A stretch of DNA of 64,000 bases from Isochrysis galbana (Eukaryota > Haptophyta > Isochrysidales > Isochrysidaceae), in contig CM030943.1 in assembly GCA_018136815.1 (NCBI GenBank), forward strand, positions 1,609,978 through 1,673,977. Reading direction: 5' to 3'. This document shows positions 1-11,000 of the stretch, piece by piece. A program made the position numbers and the translations under genes. The notes beneath the pieces were generated by a model that was not told the DNA's origin, did no database searches, and saw only the letters and a program-made list of their open reading frames with translations. Position 1 is the first letter of the stretch; the number at the start of each line of letters is the position of its first letter.

Positions 1-2
1 AC

Positions 3-389
3 TATCAGCCGCACCGGCTGAAGGATATGATGGAGAGGCAGGACAAGGAGATGCCACAAGGGCACATAAAGGAGTGGGGGTACAACGAGGTGCGCATAGC
101 TGCGCGTGCGGCCTCACCGCGCGTACCCATGCGCGCTCTTAGTAAGCCACCCTGTGACGTGCTAGCGCAGGTGATCCTCGACACATGGCGCCGTCCATGG
201 GCTCCGGATCTTCCCGGGCTGATAGAAGCTGTCTTTGTGCAAGCGGGCTCGACTGCCGCCGAGCAGCAGTATGGTCGCGAGGTGCACAGGAAGTTTCTAG
301 ACCACTTTGGTGTGAGTGCGAGCGACGTGCCTCTACTCGAGTATGACGCCACCGACGCAAGAGCCCCGTTCCGCGCAATGCGCTCGTAG
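3..389 (+). CDS. Partial ORF at left edge, unknown
   Basis: The reading frame is open from the first bases of the window to the TAG at 387-389, so this is probably the 3' end of a longer coding region; the first ATG is at 27. The 120 residues after that ATG are mildly charged and not low-complexity, which is unlike most neighbouring open frames. I recognise no domain. It could equally be a relic of a mobile element, since the following kilobase contains no gene. Real coding status is uncertain. Confidence 0.3.
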   Translation, partial: YQPHRLKDMMERQDKEMPQGHIKEWGYNEVRIAARAASPRVPMRALSKPPCDVLAQVILDTWRRPWAPDLPGLIEAVFVQAGSTAAEQQYGREVHRKFLDHFGVSASDVPLLEYDATDARAPFRAMRS

Positions 390-1560
390 CCTCCTCTCGG
401 CCAACGCAGGACACGTCGCCCGCAGTGATACCTCGGGATGCGGCGACGAAGCTCGGACACGGATGCCGTTGGCGGCGCTTGCCGCACGTGCGCACTGTTT
501 GAACGGTGTGTCATTTCTCTGGACTTGGATTTTTGTTTGAAATCTTTGTTTGAGGCTTGCAGCGCTTCAACACCGCATGCCGCGAGTTCAACTGGTAATC
601 GAAGCTACTTGCGCAAAAAAAAATCATTCACTAAACGTCAAAATTTTTTTTCATATTCAAAAATTCGAATTCGCCTTCGCCTTGCGACTTCGCACAGCTT
701 CGAAGCAAATTCGAAGTCACAGTCGAATCACCACTCTACGGATGAATCACAACTTCAGCGACTTTCAGGACACTTTGCACGCGCGCATCACACTCAACAT
801 CCGTCAATATCAATCTGCAATCTGGCCGAGCAACGCACAAATACCTTCAATTTTCCTTAGAGATTGCAGGCGTCTGAACTTCCGTCTCGGTATCTTCAAC
901 GGAAACATCTGGGAATTCATCCTCGTCCTCGTCCTCCCCCTCATCCTCCTCCCCCTCATCCTCCTCCCCCTCATGAGCAATAGAGGAGCCTGGATCATCG
1001 GTCATCGGGCATCGGGGTGTGGTTTCACGCCTTGATCTGATCAGCCTCAAGCTTGGACTTCCTCGCAATCTTCACGTCGAAGAATGTCAGCAAAACGGAA
1101 CGGGCTGTCGCCGTACCTGAACGATGGTACAAGATGGAAGGGAATGACCTTGTGGCACCGGTTCCGGTTGCCTTCATTGACGCCATCTCGGGGGCTCCAG
1201 CAACATGAAAGTCGGTGTCGTCCGGCCGGTGTCGAGTCGAGCGGAGCCGGAGGGCTCTGAGCCACTCCGTCGCGAGCAGCACCGGCGGCTAGCGCGGCGC
1301 TTTGGCCCTCCTCCCCACCGGGAGTCGGGTGAATGAAATTCTGGACTGGGTCGGGCAACCCCATTTGGGTGTCTGGACGGGGAACGAACGGCGAACGAAG
1401 GGCTGTGGGGCGGCGAGGCGCTCCTAGCGGCCCTAGTGTGTTGGGTTGTAAGAGATTGTTAGACCTCGTGTGTTCTCGGCCGCAGGGAAAATGCACGGTG
1501 ATCTACAAAAATTTGCGAAGGATACTACTCTAGAGGCGTCTTTGTTTGCTAGTCAGAGCA
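390..1560. other. Gene-poor interval with acidic-codon minisatellite
   Basis: No supported gene. At about 918-975 a 15-18 bp unit of the type tcatcctcctccccc is repeated three times. Read on the minus strand (frame 1068-847) it encodes a Glu/Asp-rich run followed by a non-repetitive stretch, so a degraded acidic exon is possible but unsupported. A 21-bp string (gcaccggcggctagcgcggcg, 1280-1300) recurs at about 11,039, marking a dispersed repeat. Confidence 0.4.
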
Positions 1561-1799
1561 CCGAGTGATATCGATATCGACACGGCACACGGCGTGTGTG
1601 GTGTCTTGGTGTGTGGCTCTCGTGCATAGTGTAGTGTGTATGTAGTGCTCGTAAGAGGATGAATGCTATCTATGTACCATCTATAGTTACTATCTACATT
1701 TCGATAAGTTGGTGGTGCGCGCGGAGCGCGGCCGCTCTGAACGCTCCTATGCCTCCAGCGCCCAATGCGAGGTCAACTGCTGGTGCTCGGAGCCCCTCC

Positions 1800-1965
1800 C
1801 ACAAGTGCCCATTAATGGTACAATAACAGGCAATTTTGAGTTTCTGGGCCCAAACTCAGCACATTAACAGGTTTAGTTTTGGGCTGGATGTTAACAGGTA
1901 AGATGTTGCCCATTACCGGGTATTAATGGTATTAACTTGTTAACGGGCTTAACCCAGCCCTAGCC
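1800..1965. repeat. Cluster of TTAACAGG-type motifs
   Basis: Within about 150 bp the motif taacagg or ttaacgg occurs four times (near 1826, 1864, 1889 and 1939), mixed with attaatggta repeats and a gggcttaaccc partial palindrome. It is AT-rich compared with its flanks. It resembles the subterminal part of a DNA transposon or a cluster of protein-binding sites, but no ends can be set. Confidence 0.35.
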
Positions 1966-2280
1966 TTGCTAAGCAGAACCTACGAAGAACAGGCCTGGAC
2001 GACAACGAAGGTTATAGCAAGTCCCAAGAAAGAACCGGAACCCAACGAGAAACAACAAGCCCTGCAAGAAGCTAAATAAGCCTCCTCAAGGCGCCCCGAG
2101 AGCCTGAGACAAGCGCGCAGCGAGCGACAGGCGACCTGGCTCCTTTGGGTCAAGATTACCCGAAAGGAGGAAACCTGGAATCTAGACCTGACAAACAGGC
2201 TAGACGGAACGAAACGAGAACTCGAATTCTAGGTCGCTAGGGACGAACCCTACCAACCTAGGTATGCCTGAGCCTGAGCT

Positions 2281-2365
2281 TCACCGTGTGGCCGCACGGT
2301 GAAGGACCTGGATATAAGAGCCTGGAAATCTGGAAATCGCATCATCTAGGATGAATGCGACACCT
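2281..2365 (+). repeat. Dispersed repeat with TATA-like core, copy 1
   Basis: The block gtgtggccgcacgg, then ggacctgga, then ataagagcctggaaatc, then gcatcatct and gatgaatgcg recurs at 38,593-38,670 in the same order. The ataagag core and the position near an element edge suggest an LTR or promoter region of a retroelement. Sequence before and after the block differs between the two copies. Confidence 0.6.
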
Positions 2366-2560
2366 ACGTGCTATCATACCGTATTACTGTTACTGTGATT
2401 GTGCGTGAGATGGTAGATAGTGGTGTGGGGTGTGGGGGGTTTGTAGAGGGACATTTATCCGGCTCTGTCGTTCTGTCACGAAGAGAGCGCGAGCGATGAC
2501 GTTGCTCCCCTTCCTCTCGGCCGCCCTGGCCACCGCGATGGTGCCAGGGCGATATGCTAT

Positions 2561-2595
2561 GCAGATGCAGGCCCCAACACCGTATTTCCCATCTT
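2561..2595. mobile_element. Truncated MITE right end (CCTAGATGGGAAATACG family)
   Basis: The segment gcaggccccaacaccgtatttcccatct matches the right end of the complete MITE copies at 33,367-33,556 and 43,307-43,514. The last bases of the terminal repeat (agg) are lost and the rest of the element is absent. Confidence 0.6.
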
Positions 2596-2667
2596 AAAAA
2601 ATTCTTGAAGATGCCCGCTACGCTACTACGCTACTACTTACTCACCAGGGTGTATGGGTTCACATTT

Positions 2668-3445
2668 ACCCGGTGTTGACCCACTTTGCGTTAACACCTC
2701 CATTGGCTAGGTGTGGCACATGCGTTAACACCGCTCAATCTGCAAGTGTTGGTACCAGTAGCGGGTTAACACCACTAAACCACACTGCTGGTACTGTGTA
2801 CACTACTGTGCACCCACGCACTCACGCACCCACTGATTGTTACGTGCCGCCCGTGCGCGCGCACGAGGACGAGGAGCTGCACGGCCGAGTGGGGAGTTGC
2901 TCTTCGGCGCGGGCACCACGGCCGACTCGGAGCTTGCGCGGCTGCACCTGCTGCTGCGCGCGTTGCGCTGCTGCCGCTACACGGGCGGCGTGCCGGCGCG
3001 CCCGCGCACGATGGGACCGTGTTACTCCTTGTGCACGTGGGCCGCCTACTGCGTGGGGAGGCGGCGGCGGCGGGCGGAGGTGCGCCGGCGGTGCCCGCCG
3101 CCGCCTTCGCGGCCGTGGACCGGCTACTCGCCGCACTCGCTGCGCGCGACCAGCCGGCCGGCCGACGCTTGCATTGCGCGCTGGCACGTCGCCTGCGCGT
3201 TCCACCTGCGCGGGGCCGCGCGCGTCCCGATAGGCATTTTGTCATTTGACCGCGCATTCCCTCGCGCGCGCTGCCGCGCTGCCCGCTAAAGCAAGCAGAA
3301 CCAGCAACCAGCAACCGCAGCACTGACAAGTGGAAGTGCGTCAACACCGTGTCAACACTTGTTGTGCCCTGCGTCAACACTTGTAATAGGCCAGATGGGT
3401 TAACACCTTGCCCAAGCTACTGTAATGGGCCCTCGAGGGCGTGTC
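2668..3445. repeat. Clusters of GTTAACACC/GTCAACAC motifs flanking a GC-rich core
   Basis: The left cluster has ggtgttgac (inverted) and three gttaacacc copies at about 2671-2775. The right cluster has gtcaacacc, gtcaacact twice, gttaacacc and gtgtcaacg at about 3339-3445. The 550-bp core between them is about 75-80 percent GC and has none. Subterminal clusters of one short motif around a core are typical of transposase-binding sites in DNA transposons. Open frames in the core are GC-driven and show no domain. Confidence 0.45.
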
Positions 3446-3721
3446 AACGTGAACCCATACGCCCTGTTACTCACTCCTTAATCGGATTCGCGCTCGACAA
3501 CGCCCTCGCCCCCACCTGCTCTCTCCCCTTCCCGCTCCCCCCCCCTCGTTCCTTTGTGTTTGGTTTCGGGGGGCCGGCCCATGTACACTACTTTGGGCCT
3601 AGCGTTTGGGGGGGGGGGGGCACGCCTATTGGGTTGTGGTTGTGGTTTTGGTTTTGGTCGGATGGCTGCGTGCGCTGGTGCATCGCGGTGTGGGGGCCCA
3701 GCCTTGCGGCTTCCCCCAGGG

Positions 3722-3738
3722 CGTATTTCCCATCTAGG
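3722..3738. mobile_element. MITE terminal repeat remnant
   Basis: cgtatttcccatctagg is a perfect copy of the 17-bp terminal inverted repeat of the MITEs at 33,367 and 43,307. No partner end is visible nearby, so only a right end remains. Confidence 0.55.
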
Positions 3739-3984
3739 ACACGGACACGCCCCGCCGCCCCCTCATGGGGAAGCGGGCGCGCCGCACGATGCGCCAGACT
3801 ATCTATCATCAGACTGTCCCTCTATCCTCTAAACCTATAGTATGCCTCCGAAACTAGTATTGTATTCAGTGCCTTACCCGAGTTTTCTTGTCTTGATCCT
3901 CTCCATGAGAGACCCCCCCCCCCCCCCTCCTGCTACAACACGATGTTTTGTATTCTCCTCGCTCTTCCTCGCCGCTTCCCAAAC

Positions 3985-3999
3985 GTATACTCTACTCTA

Positions 4000-4037
<38 letters not shown>

Positions 4038-4260
4038 TTCTCATACTCTCCAACCGAATTCCATTTCTCAATAAGTCCATCATGCCCCATCTGTCTCATT
4101 CTCTCTCTCTCTCTCGCCCTCCTCGGCCTCTCGCTCGCGGCGCTCCTCTCCCTCCCTCTCCTTCTGTCTTTCCCTCGCTCCCTCTCCCTCCACCGGCCAC
4201 TCATGCTGTCTCTGCTACTTTCCACCACCTCCCTCCTCTCGCCGCGCCCCCCCTCCCTTC
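3985..4260 (+). promoter_or_regulatory. Coding-strand polypyrimidine tract before ClpR
   Basis: Nearly pure C/T sequence (ctctttctctttctc and cctctccctc runs) lies directly before the ClpR coding region on its coding strand. Similar tracts precede seven other genes in the window. It is probably promoter or 5' UTR. Confidence 0.5.
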
Positions 4261-5996
4261 TCCGCGCGGGCCTTCCGCCCCAGAGTGGAGGAGAGTGGGC
4301 GAGAAGCCTCGAGGGAGCGACGCCTGGCGCCACACCTCGCCTTCCCTCTCTCCTCTCTCCTTGCCCTCCCTCGCTGCTGCGCGTGGGCGTACAGCCACAC
4401 ATGGCAAGTGGGGCCGCCGGGGTCCAGCAGGTCGACGGAGTCAGGGTCGGCCCTCCGCCAGACCTGCCCTCTCTCCTGCTCAACAACCGCATTGTGTATG
4501 TGGGGCTGCCGCTTGTCCCCTCCGTCACTGAGCTCGTTGTCGCACAGCTGCTCTACCTCAACTACGAGACCAAGGAGAAGCCAGTGTACATGTGCGTGCA
4601 TGGGAGAACAAGTGGGGGTAGGAGTGAGAGCGAGCGAGTCAGCGAGCGAGAGAGGAACAGGGAGGAGAGAGTGAGAGGAGAAAGAGGGGTGTCATGAGAC
4701 ATGCATGCGTGGCGGTGCGCCTGAGAGCGCGGGAAATGCGCTGCGGCCTTCAGCGGGATGAAACGGCCCGCGAGGCGTCACCTTCGGCGTAACTTGATCG
4801 CTCGCTGCTGCTGCATAGGTATATCAATTCGGTGGGCACGGGCCCAGGGCTCGCATTTGAGACAGAGGCCTTTGCCATCGCTGACACGATGAACTACGTC
4901 GGCCCGGACATTGAGACAATCTGCGTAAGCGCCTTTCCCAAAGCCGTGCGAGGGAGCCTACAAGTATTCTGGGCCTGTTGTCGCGCGTATCGGGTGCTGG
5001 GCAATCAGGGCTACAGAGGGGCGTCGCTATACCGCACTGCCAGTCTGGGGACGTGGCCTTGGCTCATCTAATACTGCCCCTGTTCACACTTGCCCGCTGC
5101 GTCGCAGGTGGGCACCGCGTTCGGTACGGCAGCCATGTTGCTAGCCAACGGAAAGAAGGGGAAGCGCGCGTGCCTGCCCAATGCGAGCATCATGCTTGCT
5201 CAGCCACGATCCCAGGTGAGCTATTGGACGGCCAGATACAGGTTCCGGTCCTGCTTACTCATAGGCTTCCGCTTGCTGCATAAACTTTAACATTGCAGAC
5301 TGCCCTGGCTCTGACCAATGGACTCGAAAAGTCGATCGCCGTTTACGCCCTCGTCCTCGCTATCGCAGGCTCGTGGCCAGGCGTCTGACATCAAAATCAA
5401 GGCGGTTGAGGTGCTTCGCACCCGCAATGCCATCAATCAACTTCTCGCGGAGAAGACGGGCCAGAGCATCGACAAGGTGCAGTTGGCCCCATCATCATTG
5501 TGCAAGAATTCACATTGGGCAGTGGTGGCCTTTGACGCTGGGCTTGGTGCCCCATCAACTCATGCGCATGCACCATGCTTCCGCGCCTCGCAGAACCCCC
5601 CAGGCTGCTGCTGCGCTTTATGCGCCATGTTTTACTGATCGGCTCACCCGTGTCATCACAGGTGACCAAGGACTCGGCGCGCACCAAGTATCTCGAGCCG
5701 GATGAGGCGCTCGCGTACGGGATTGTCGACAAGGTGCGTTGCAGCCGGTGCTCGCAGCTCTGTCCCTTCGCCGTGCGGTATGCATGCGGCATCGTCGACA
5801 AGCGCAAGCGCCTGTGAGTCTCGTTGCCACAACGGCCGCGTAGCCTGGGCTCGCTGCCCCATTCCCTGGCTGTCGAATGTCCTCTACTCGCCGCGCTTGC
5901 GTTGCGCTTATGCGCCTCCCCGTCTGGTCCAACCACTAGGTACTTCGGTCGGAGAATGACTTGCCTCAAAAGCCGTCCTTCCTGGCAGCACTGTAA
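4203..5996 (+). CDS. clpR: ClpR-type (inactive ClpP-like) subunit of the plastid Clp protease
   Basis: Six exons fit the family: 4203 (or 4401)-4591, 4819-4924, 5108-5215, 5369-5476, 5662-5733 and 5940-5996, all with GT-AG introns and a continuous frame (about 279 aa). The mature part starts with the PPPDLPSLLL...RIVYVGLPL signature of cyanobacterial and plastid ClpR, followed by YINSVG. The catalytic Ser region reads ICVGTAFGTAA with no Ser, the His position reads IMLAQP, and the Asp position is Thr (ARTKYLEPDEA), so all three catalytic residues are missing. Such subunits build the ClpP/R ring without cleaving peptides. The N-terminus is uncertain: ATG 4203 would add a hydrophobic Leu/Ser-rich leader that could be a signal plus transit peptide, while ATG 4401 starts next to the conserved domain. 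Confidence 0.85.
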
Positions 5997-7500
5997 TCGG
6001 GTCAACCCTCGCACTGGCCGCGCTTTTCGAGAGCTACACTTGGTTAGAGCTACACTGTAAGGAAGCATTCCCAGACGGTATCCCAATCTAGCTCGATGTG
6101 ACGCTGAATGGGGCGTGCCTCGCGTGCTGTGGGCAAGCGAAGACGGCTTGATTTGTGTTGAAACCGCACGCGGCTATGCGTGCTCGTATAGAGAAATACT
6201 TCATTGGAGGGGACGCCGCCCGTCGGTTACACATGTGTGCCCTTCCTTCAGCTTACGTTGGGCTCATTGGCGCTTTTGCTCATGGCCTCTTCCACGTGCT
6301 CCTCTCTTGACGAGACCCTTGGTTGGCACAGTGGCGTGTGGGCCAGCCTATGGTGATGCGCCGCGGCGACGGTGTTCAGGCAGGACGTGTTGTCCCGTCC
6401 TTCTTGGAAGCACAGGAGTAACAGGACCATCATACGTCTTGTCGATGGTGCTATAGTTGACGAGATCACTCGCACGAGATTCTTGGCTGTTGAGCACTAA
6501 TGCATTACTAATGTTATTCAGGAGTGCTAAGCGTGTGTTTTGAGGTTAGGACTCGGATATATGTGCGCAAAAGTGAAAGCGGGACCCCAAGAGGGGGGCC
6601 ATGGCGCGCGTAGACGCAACGCCGCGCAGGAGAGCGAAGAGAACGAGCCAAAATTATGACGCGACTCGACATAAGCAGAAATATTATTCTCACGTTTGTT
6701 TGCGATATGTGCGCGGGGCGACACCTCGCGCGACAGACGAACGCCGCAAAAGCGCGGCGATGGTTTGAGAAGACGCGAGGAGCGGGCTAAGACGCCCCAC
6801 CCCCCAACATGCATAAGGAACGGGGGAGGGGGGGGGGCATGCGAAGGAAACGAAGCGCGGGGTGCGGGCGTAGCAAGGCAACGGGAAAGGGTGTGGATGA
6901 CACGCACAGAGGACAGAGGAACGGGGGGGGGGGGGGGCATCCGGGGGAATACGGGAGGACGAAGGGGGCAGGAAACAGAGAAGCTCTCGTCTCTCCGGTG
7001 AAGCGGAGAGGGCGAGAGCCTCTATATCTATGATATCTGACGGGGCGGAGCGCTCTCCGGAATGGGAGAGAGGACGCCCTTGGCGATTCTAACATGGTTT
7101 GTCGAGCCCCCCCCCCCCCCCCCCCACTTCCCCCCCCCCACTTGCAACAGCGACCTCTAGTTTGAGTGGCTTGAGCCATTGACCATTGGCGGCTCGCCAT
7201 TGTCATTGTGCATGGCTTCTCCAACCAAGCGCAGTTACAGCGTTAGCAACGTAAAGACAAGGGCACCGTTTCTTTCTTCGCATCTCCTTTCTACCTATCT
7301 TTCCCCCGGGATATTGCCGGGCAATCTGTCATACGCATACTATGCAACACCACACATGACGGTTGCCGACATCCCCTCGCACCAGGCAATGAATAGACCG
7401 GTCAGCCCCATCATCAACAAATACATGCAAGCAAAGCATCACCGCCGTCTATGCGGCGCGGTCTCAAGCGAGGGCAAGACCTCCTACCTGTGATAGAATG
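5997..7500. other. Intergenic, no supported gene; C and G homopolymers
   Basis: This lies between the convergent 3' ends of ClpR and the epimerase/isomerase gene. It holds G runs at about 6829 and 6919, a C run of about 19 at 7108-7126, and a short hairpin-prone cggtgaagcggagag region near 6998. Open frames here are short and have no recognisable domain. Confidence 0.5.
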
Positions 7501-7522
7501 CGTCTGAGCGCGTGTTCCTCGC

Positions 7523-9340
7523 TCATGCAAGTTCACTGCTCTTGATCACCGAGACCCCTTGCTTACCCGCAACAATGACTTCCGACGCCATCTGATTGAA
7601 TAGACCATGTTCGACGACACCCGTCAATTTCTTGAGCTCTGCGGCGATAGCGATGGGATCCGTCATGGGGTTCGCGCAGACGACGTCCACAATATAGTTG
7701 CCGTTGTCGGTCGTGTAGAGCCCGCCACTCTTGAGCTGCCGGAGCTTCGGAGTGGGCGCACTCTCACGAAGCGAGGGCAACTCTCCGATTTGGCGCAAGA
7801 CATGGTCGTGCGCAAAGGGGATCACTTCCACTGGCAGCGGGAAGGAGGGGCCCAAGGACTCGCAGAGTTTCGATTCGTCGATGATGACTACAAACTTGGA
7901 AGCCGCTTCGGCCACCTGATGCATCGGTGAGAAGTGTGAGAATATAGGAATCTGCATGGAGCTGCGGGTGATGTCACCTTCATCTTCCCACCGCCATCGC
8001 ATTTGCGTCGGGCGACTCACGCATGCCACACTTGATGAGCACCTCTCACAGGGCATCGCGCACCATCTTTTCGCGCAGGTGCGCGCCGCCACCGCCCTTG
8101 ATGAGGTTGAGCTTTGCGTCCACGGCGTCGGCACCGTCGATGCACACGTCGATCTTGGGGTGGGCGGCGAGGGTTGACAAGGGGATTCCCAGCTTCATCG
8201 CCTGTGGGAGCGCAAGGCAAGGGCACGCCCACCAAAGTGAGCGACCACGTCGTCCACGCCCATTTCCGGAACAGGGGCGCAACGCGATTGACATCCGTGG
8301 GTGGCTGAAGGCGTGGGCGGTGCGGCACGAGCGCAGAGCAGCGCCTCAGGCGTCGCACTCAGGAAAGTCGAGGCGAGTCCACCGATCTGAGGGTGGAGAG
8401 CACACACCTGCTCCGCCGTGCGATTCGATGTTGGTATTCCAACTATGCCCTCGAGCTCGCCATTCGCCAGCTTCGCGCCCAGACGCTCCACCATGAAGTA
8501 GGCCGTTGATCCAGTACCAAGGCCAACCACCATATTCGAACGCACATGGCTATCGATCGATCGATACCCGACATCGCGCTTCAGGGCATCTTGCGGCGAC
8601 AGCTCTGCAGCGGGTGCCCCACTGGGGGCCGGAGCTGCCGCCGGCGCTGTGGCAGGAGCCCCGAAGGCCGCGTCCGCCTTGGAGCGCATCTCGCTGATCG
8701 GGACGGCTGGGTCGGAGCCTTTGAAGGTAGCCGAGCCTGCCACTATCACATTGGCGCCTGCGGCGGCGGCAACATCGACGTTGGCTGCGGAGAGTCCGCC
8801 GTCGACCTGGATGTCGAGGTTGGGGCACTGGTTACGCAGTGCTGCCACCTTGGCCATCATGTCAGGCATGAATGACTGGCCTCCGAAGCCCGGCTCGACG
8901 GTCATCACGAGCGCCATGTCAATAAGCGAGAGGTACGGCGAGATGGCCTCAACCGGCGTGCCCGGCTTCACCGCGATGCCTACCTTCATCCCGGCCTGAC
9001 GAATCCTCTCACACAGCTTGGGCACGTCGTCTCCCGCTGCGACAGCCGCCTCGATGTGGAACGTGTACATATTGGCGCCGGCGAGCTTGAAGTCATCCAC
9101 CCACTGCGCGGGACGCGAGACCATGAGGTGGCAGTCGAAGAATGCGGTGGGAAGGTGGGAGCGTAGGCACTTGAGGAGCGGCGCGCCGAATGTGAGGTTT
9201 GGCACGAAGTGGCCGTCCATCACATCGAGGTGCAGCCAGTCAGCCCCTGCGGAGAGCACGCGGTGCGACTCGGAGGCGAGAGAAGACATGTCGGAAGCCA
9301 GGAGCGAGGGACAGATGCGGATGCGCGAGGCAGCCGACAT
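7523..9340 (-). CDS. Fused ribulose-5-phosphate 3-epimerase / ribose-5-phosphate isomerase A
   Basis: Three exons on the minus strand, 9340-8408, 8201-8064 and 7915-7523, join in frame to about 487 aa. Residues 1-220 are an epimerase (RPE) barrel: [45 protein letters not shown] and VIVAGSATF are all intact. After an Ala/Pro linker (about 225-255) comes isomerase Rpi[43 protein letters not shown] and a complete C-terminal domain. The two enzymes interconvert ribulose-5-P with xylulose-5-P and ribose-5-P in the pentose phosphate and Calvin cycles. Introns are 206 and 148 bp with canonical ends. The frame is open upstream to 9631, but that part is a CT-derived low-complexity leader, so ATG 9340 was preferred. 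Plastid or cytosolic location is therefore unresolved. Confidence 0.9.
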
Positions 9341-9620
9341 TGGGGAGGGGAAAGGAGAGAGGTGGGGAAGACGTCCACGCGCGAGGTGGAGAGGAGGGAG
9401 GGGAGAGGGGAGAGAAGGGGGAGGTAGGGCAGAAGAAGAGAGGGGGGGAGAGAGGGGGGGGCAGGAGGGAGAGAGAAGAGAGAAGGAAGAGGAAGGGCGT
9501 GGGAGAAGAGAGGGACAGAGAGTGCAAAAGAGAGGAGAAGAGCGAGTGAGAGCAGGGACAGAGAGAGAGCCGGGAGAGAGGCTTCTCTCTCTGCTGACCG
9601 ACTCTCCTCCCACACACCCC
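9341..9620 (-). promoter_or_regulatory. Coding-strand polypyrimidine tract before RPE-RPI
   Basis: The plus strand is almost pure G/A, so the coding (minus) strand is C/T-rich from the start codon to about 9600. The pattern is the same as at ClpR, eIF4B-like, CCDC146 and the bromodomain gene. Confidence 0.5.
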
Positions 9621-10900
9621 TTCGCCTTCACCCCCGACCCGGATTAGATGAGAAAGTGGCCGCGGAGAGAGAGAAGAGGCGTGGCCCGCGCCTGTGGGAG
9701 AGGCCGACCGTCGACCTCAGCGCGCGACGAAACCCTTCCGCCGCGAGAGGGAGGCACGGGGGTCTCGGGGGGGAAGGGGAGGGGGGGGGAGGTCCGCTTT
9801 AACTTCTATCGCTAAGGGAGGGGGGGGGTCCGCTTTAACTTCTATCGGTCCCCCCGTTGCTCCCCCCTCTCCTTCCCTCTCGGGGGGTTCATGGGTTCAT
9901 CCGCCTCCCACACCTCATCACCTCATCCGTGGATGTGGATGGCGTCATGCAGCAGGGTACTCCTCTATCCTTGGATCCACAGGAACAAGAAAAGAGTTTT
10001 GCTAGAGTACAGGTAGGTGGTATAAAAAATAAAAAATAGTATTTAAATAGTCGATAGTCGAACTCGAACTCGAACTTTTCGACCGTTTGCCGTTTGATTG
10101 AACATAGTCAACTAATTGAAACCTTTAAAAGGTCAAAAACGAACATACAGTATGGGTGCACCATTAAAAGTCGGGGAAAAAGGTCTCTTAGCCTTTCTTA
10201 TGCTTATGAGATTCCAAAACTGGGCCCTCCTTCTTATTCGGAGCGGCGAAGTCGAAGTATCTTACTTCTTATTTCTTATATCGCCCACCACAAATAGTAC
10301 ATAGTACTTCTTACTTCTTCTCCCCCCCCCCCCCCCCCCGACGCGCGACAGCGACAGCCACGATGTCGCTTCCCCAGAAGATGGCAGTCCTGCGCCCGTC
10401 TGGATTCTCCATCGTGAAGGACATTCCGCCTGCAGAAACCCTCACATTGGGATCGCCGTTGCACAAGGCTTTGGTCGGTCAACATCTTTTGTACAGGTGG
10501 CCGTTAGTCGGCTGGTGCTATGGCGTTATTCACGTGGTTAATACCGACAGGCGGCGCAAAGTTCATGGCAATGTTGTCAATGTCGTATGTCGTGGCGCAC
10601 TACGAGATTGATGGTTCACATGGTAAAATCATTTCTTGGAGATGTCCATGTATGGAGTCGACGCAACCTCGGGTTGGGTGCTACTAGAAACGGATGCCGC
10701 TGATGGGGAGATGGTATTCGGCGAAGGTCGCCTCACTCTGCCTCTCTGCCTCTCCCAAGCCCGTCTCCCTGCCTCATCTGGAGACGGGTGAGCCCGTCAT
10801 GTGCCCGTCCCCAACTTCCGCCGCGCCTCTCGCCGCTTCCCTTCCGTCCCCTCCGTTCCCATCTGAGGTAGTGGTAACCTCGGATCCGTCAACTTAGCAC
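9621..10900. other. Intergenic; no supported gene
   Basis: Holds a duplicated ggtccgctttaacttctatcg (9791 and 9829), an AT-rich block at 10,010-10,310 and a C run at 10,321-10,339. A short frame starting with ATG 10,363 (82 codons) has no recognisable domain. Confidence 0.45.
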
Positions 10901-10916
10901 GGCTTTACACCTCTCT

Positions 10917-11000
10917 CTCCGGTGGTGACGGCGCGCGATATGCACCTACACTTCACAAGCATATTACCCATAGACATGTGGGCACGTGGGCATGTCGGAG
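10917..11000 (+). mobile_element. LINE fragment (C-terminal region)
   Basis: ggtgacggcgcgcgatatgcacct and the following cacttcacaagcat...gtgggcacg match the LINE copy at 16,360-16,430. Only about 80 bp is preserved before unrelated sequence carrying the 21-bp repeat shared with position 1280. Confidence 0.65.

Noticed and set aside
847-1068. Acidic minus-strand ORF as a gene
   Set aside because: Its acidic core is a 15-18 bp DNA repeat and neither splice partners nor a conserved domain could be found.
8387-8407. A 21-bp mini-intron in the isomerase part
   Set aside because: The true acceptor is at 8202, giving a 206-bp intron that restores the conserved RpiA sequence [10 protein letters not shown].
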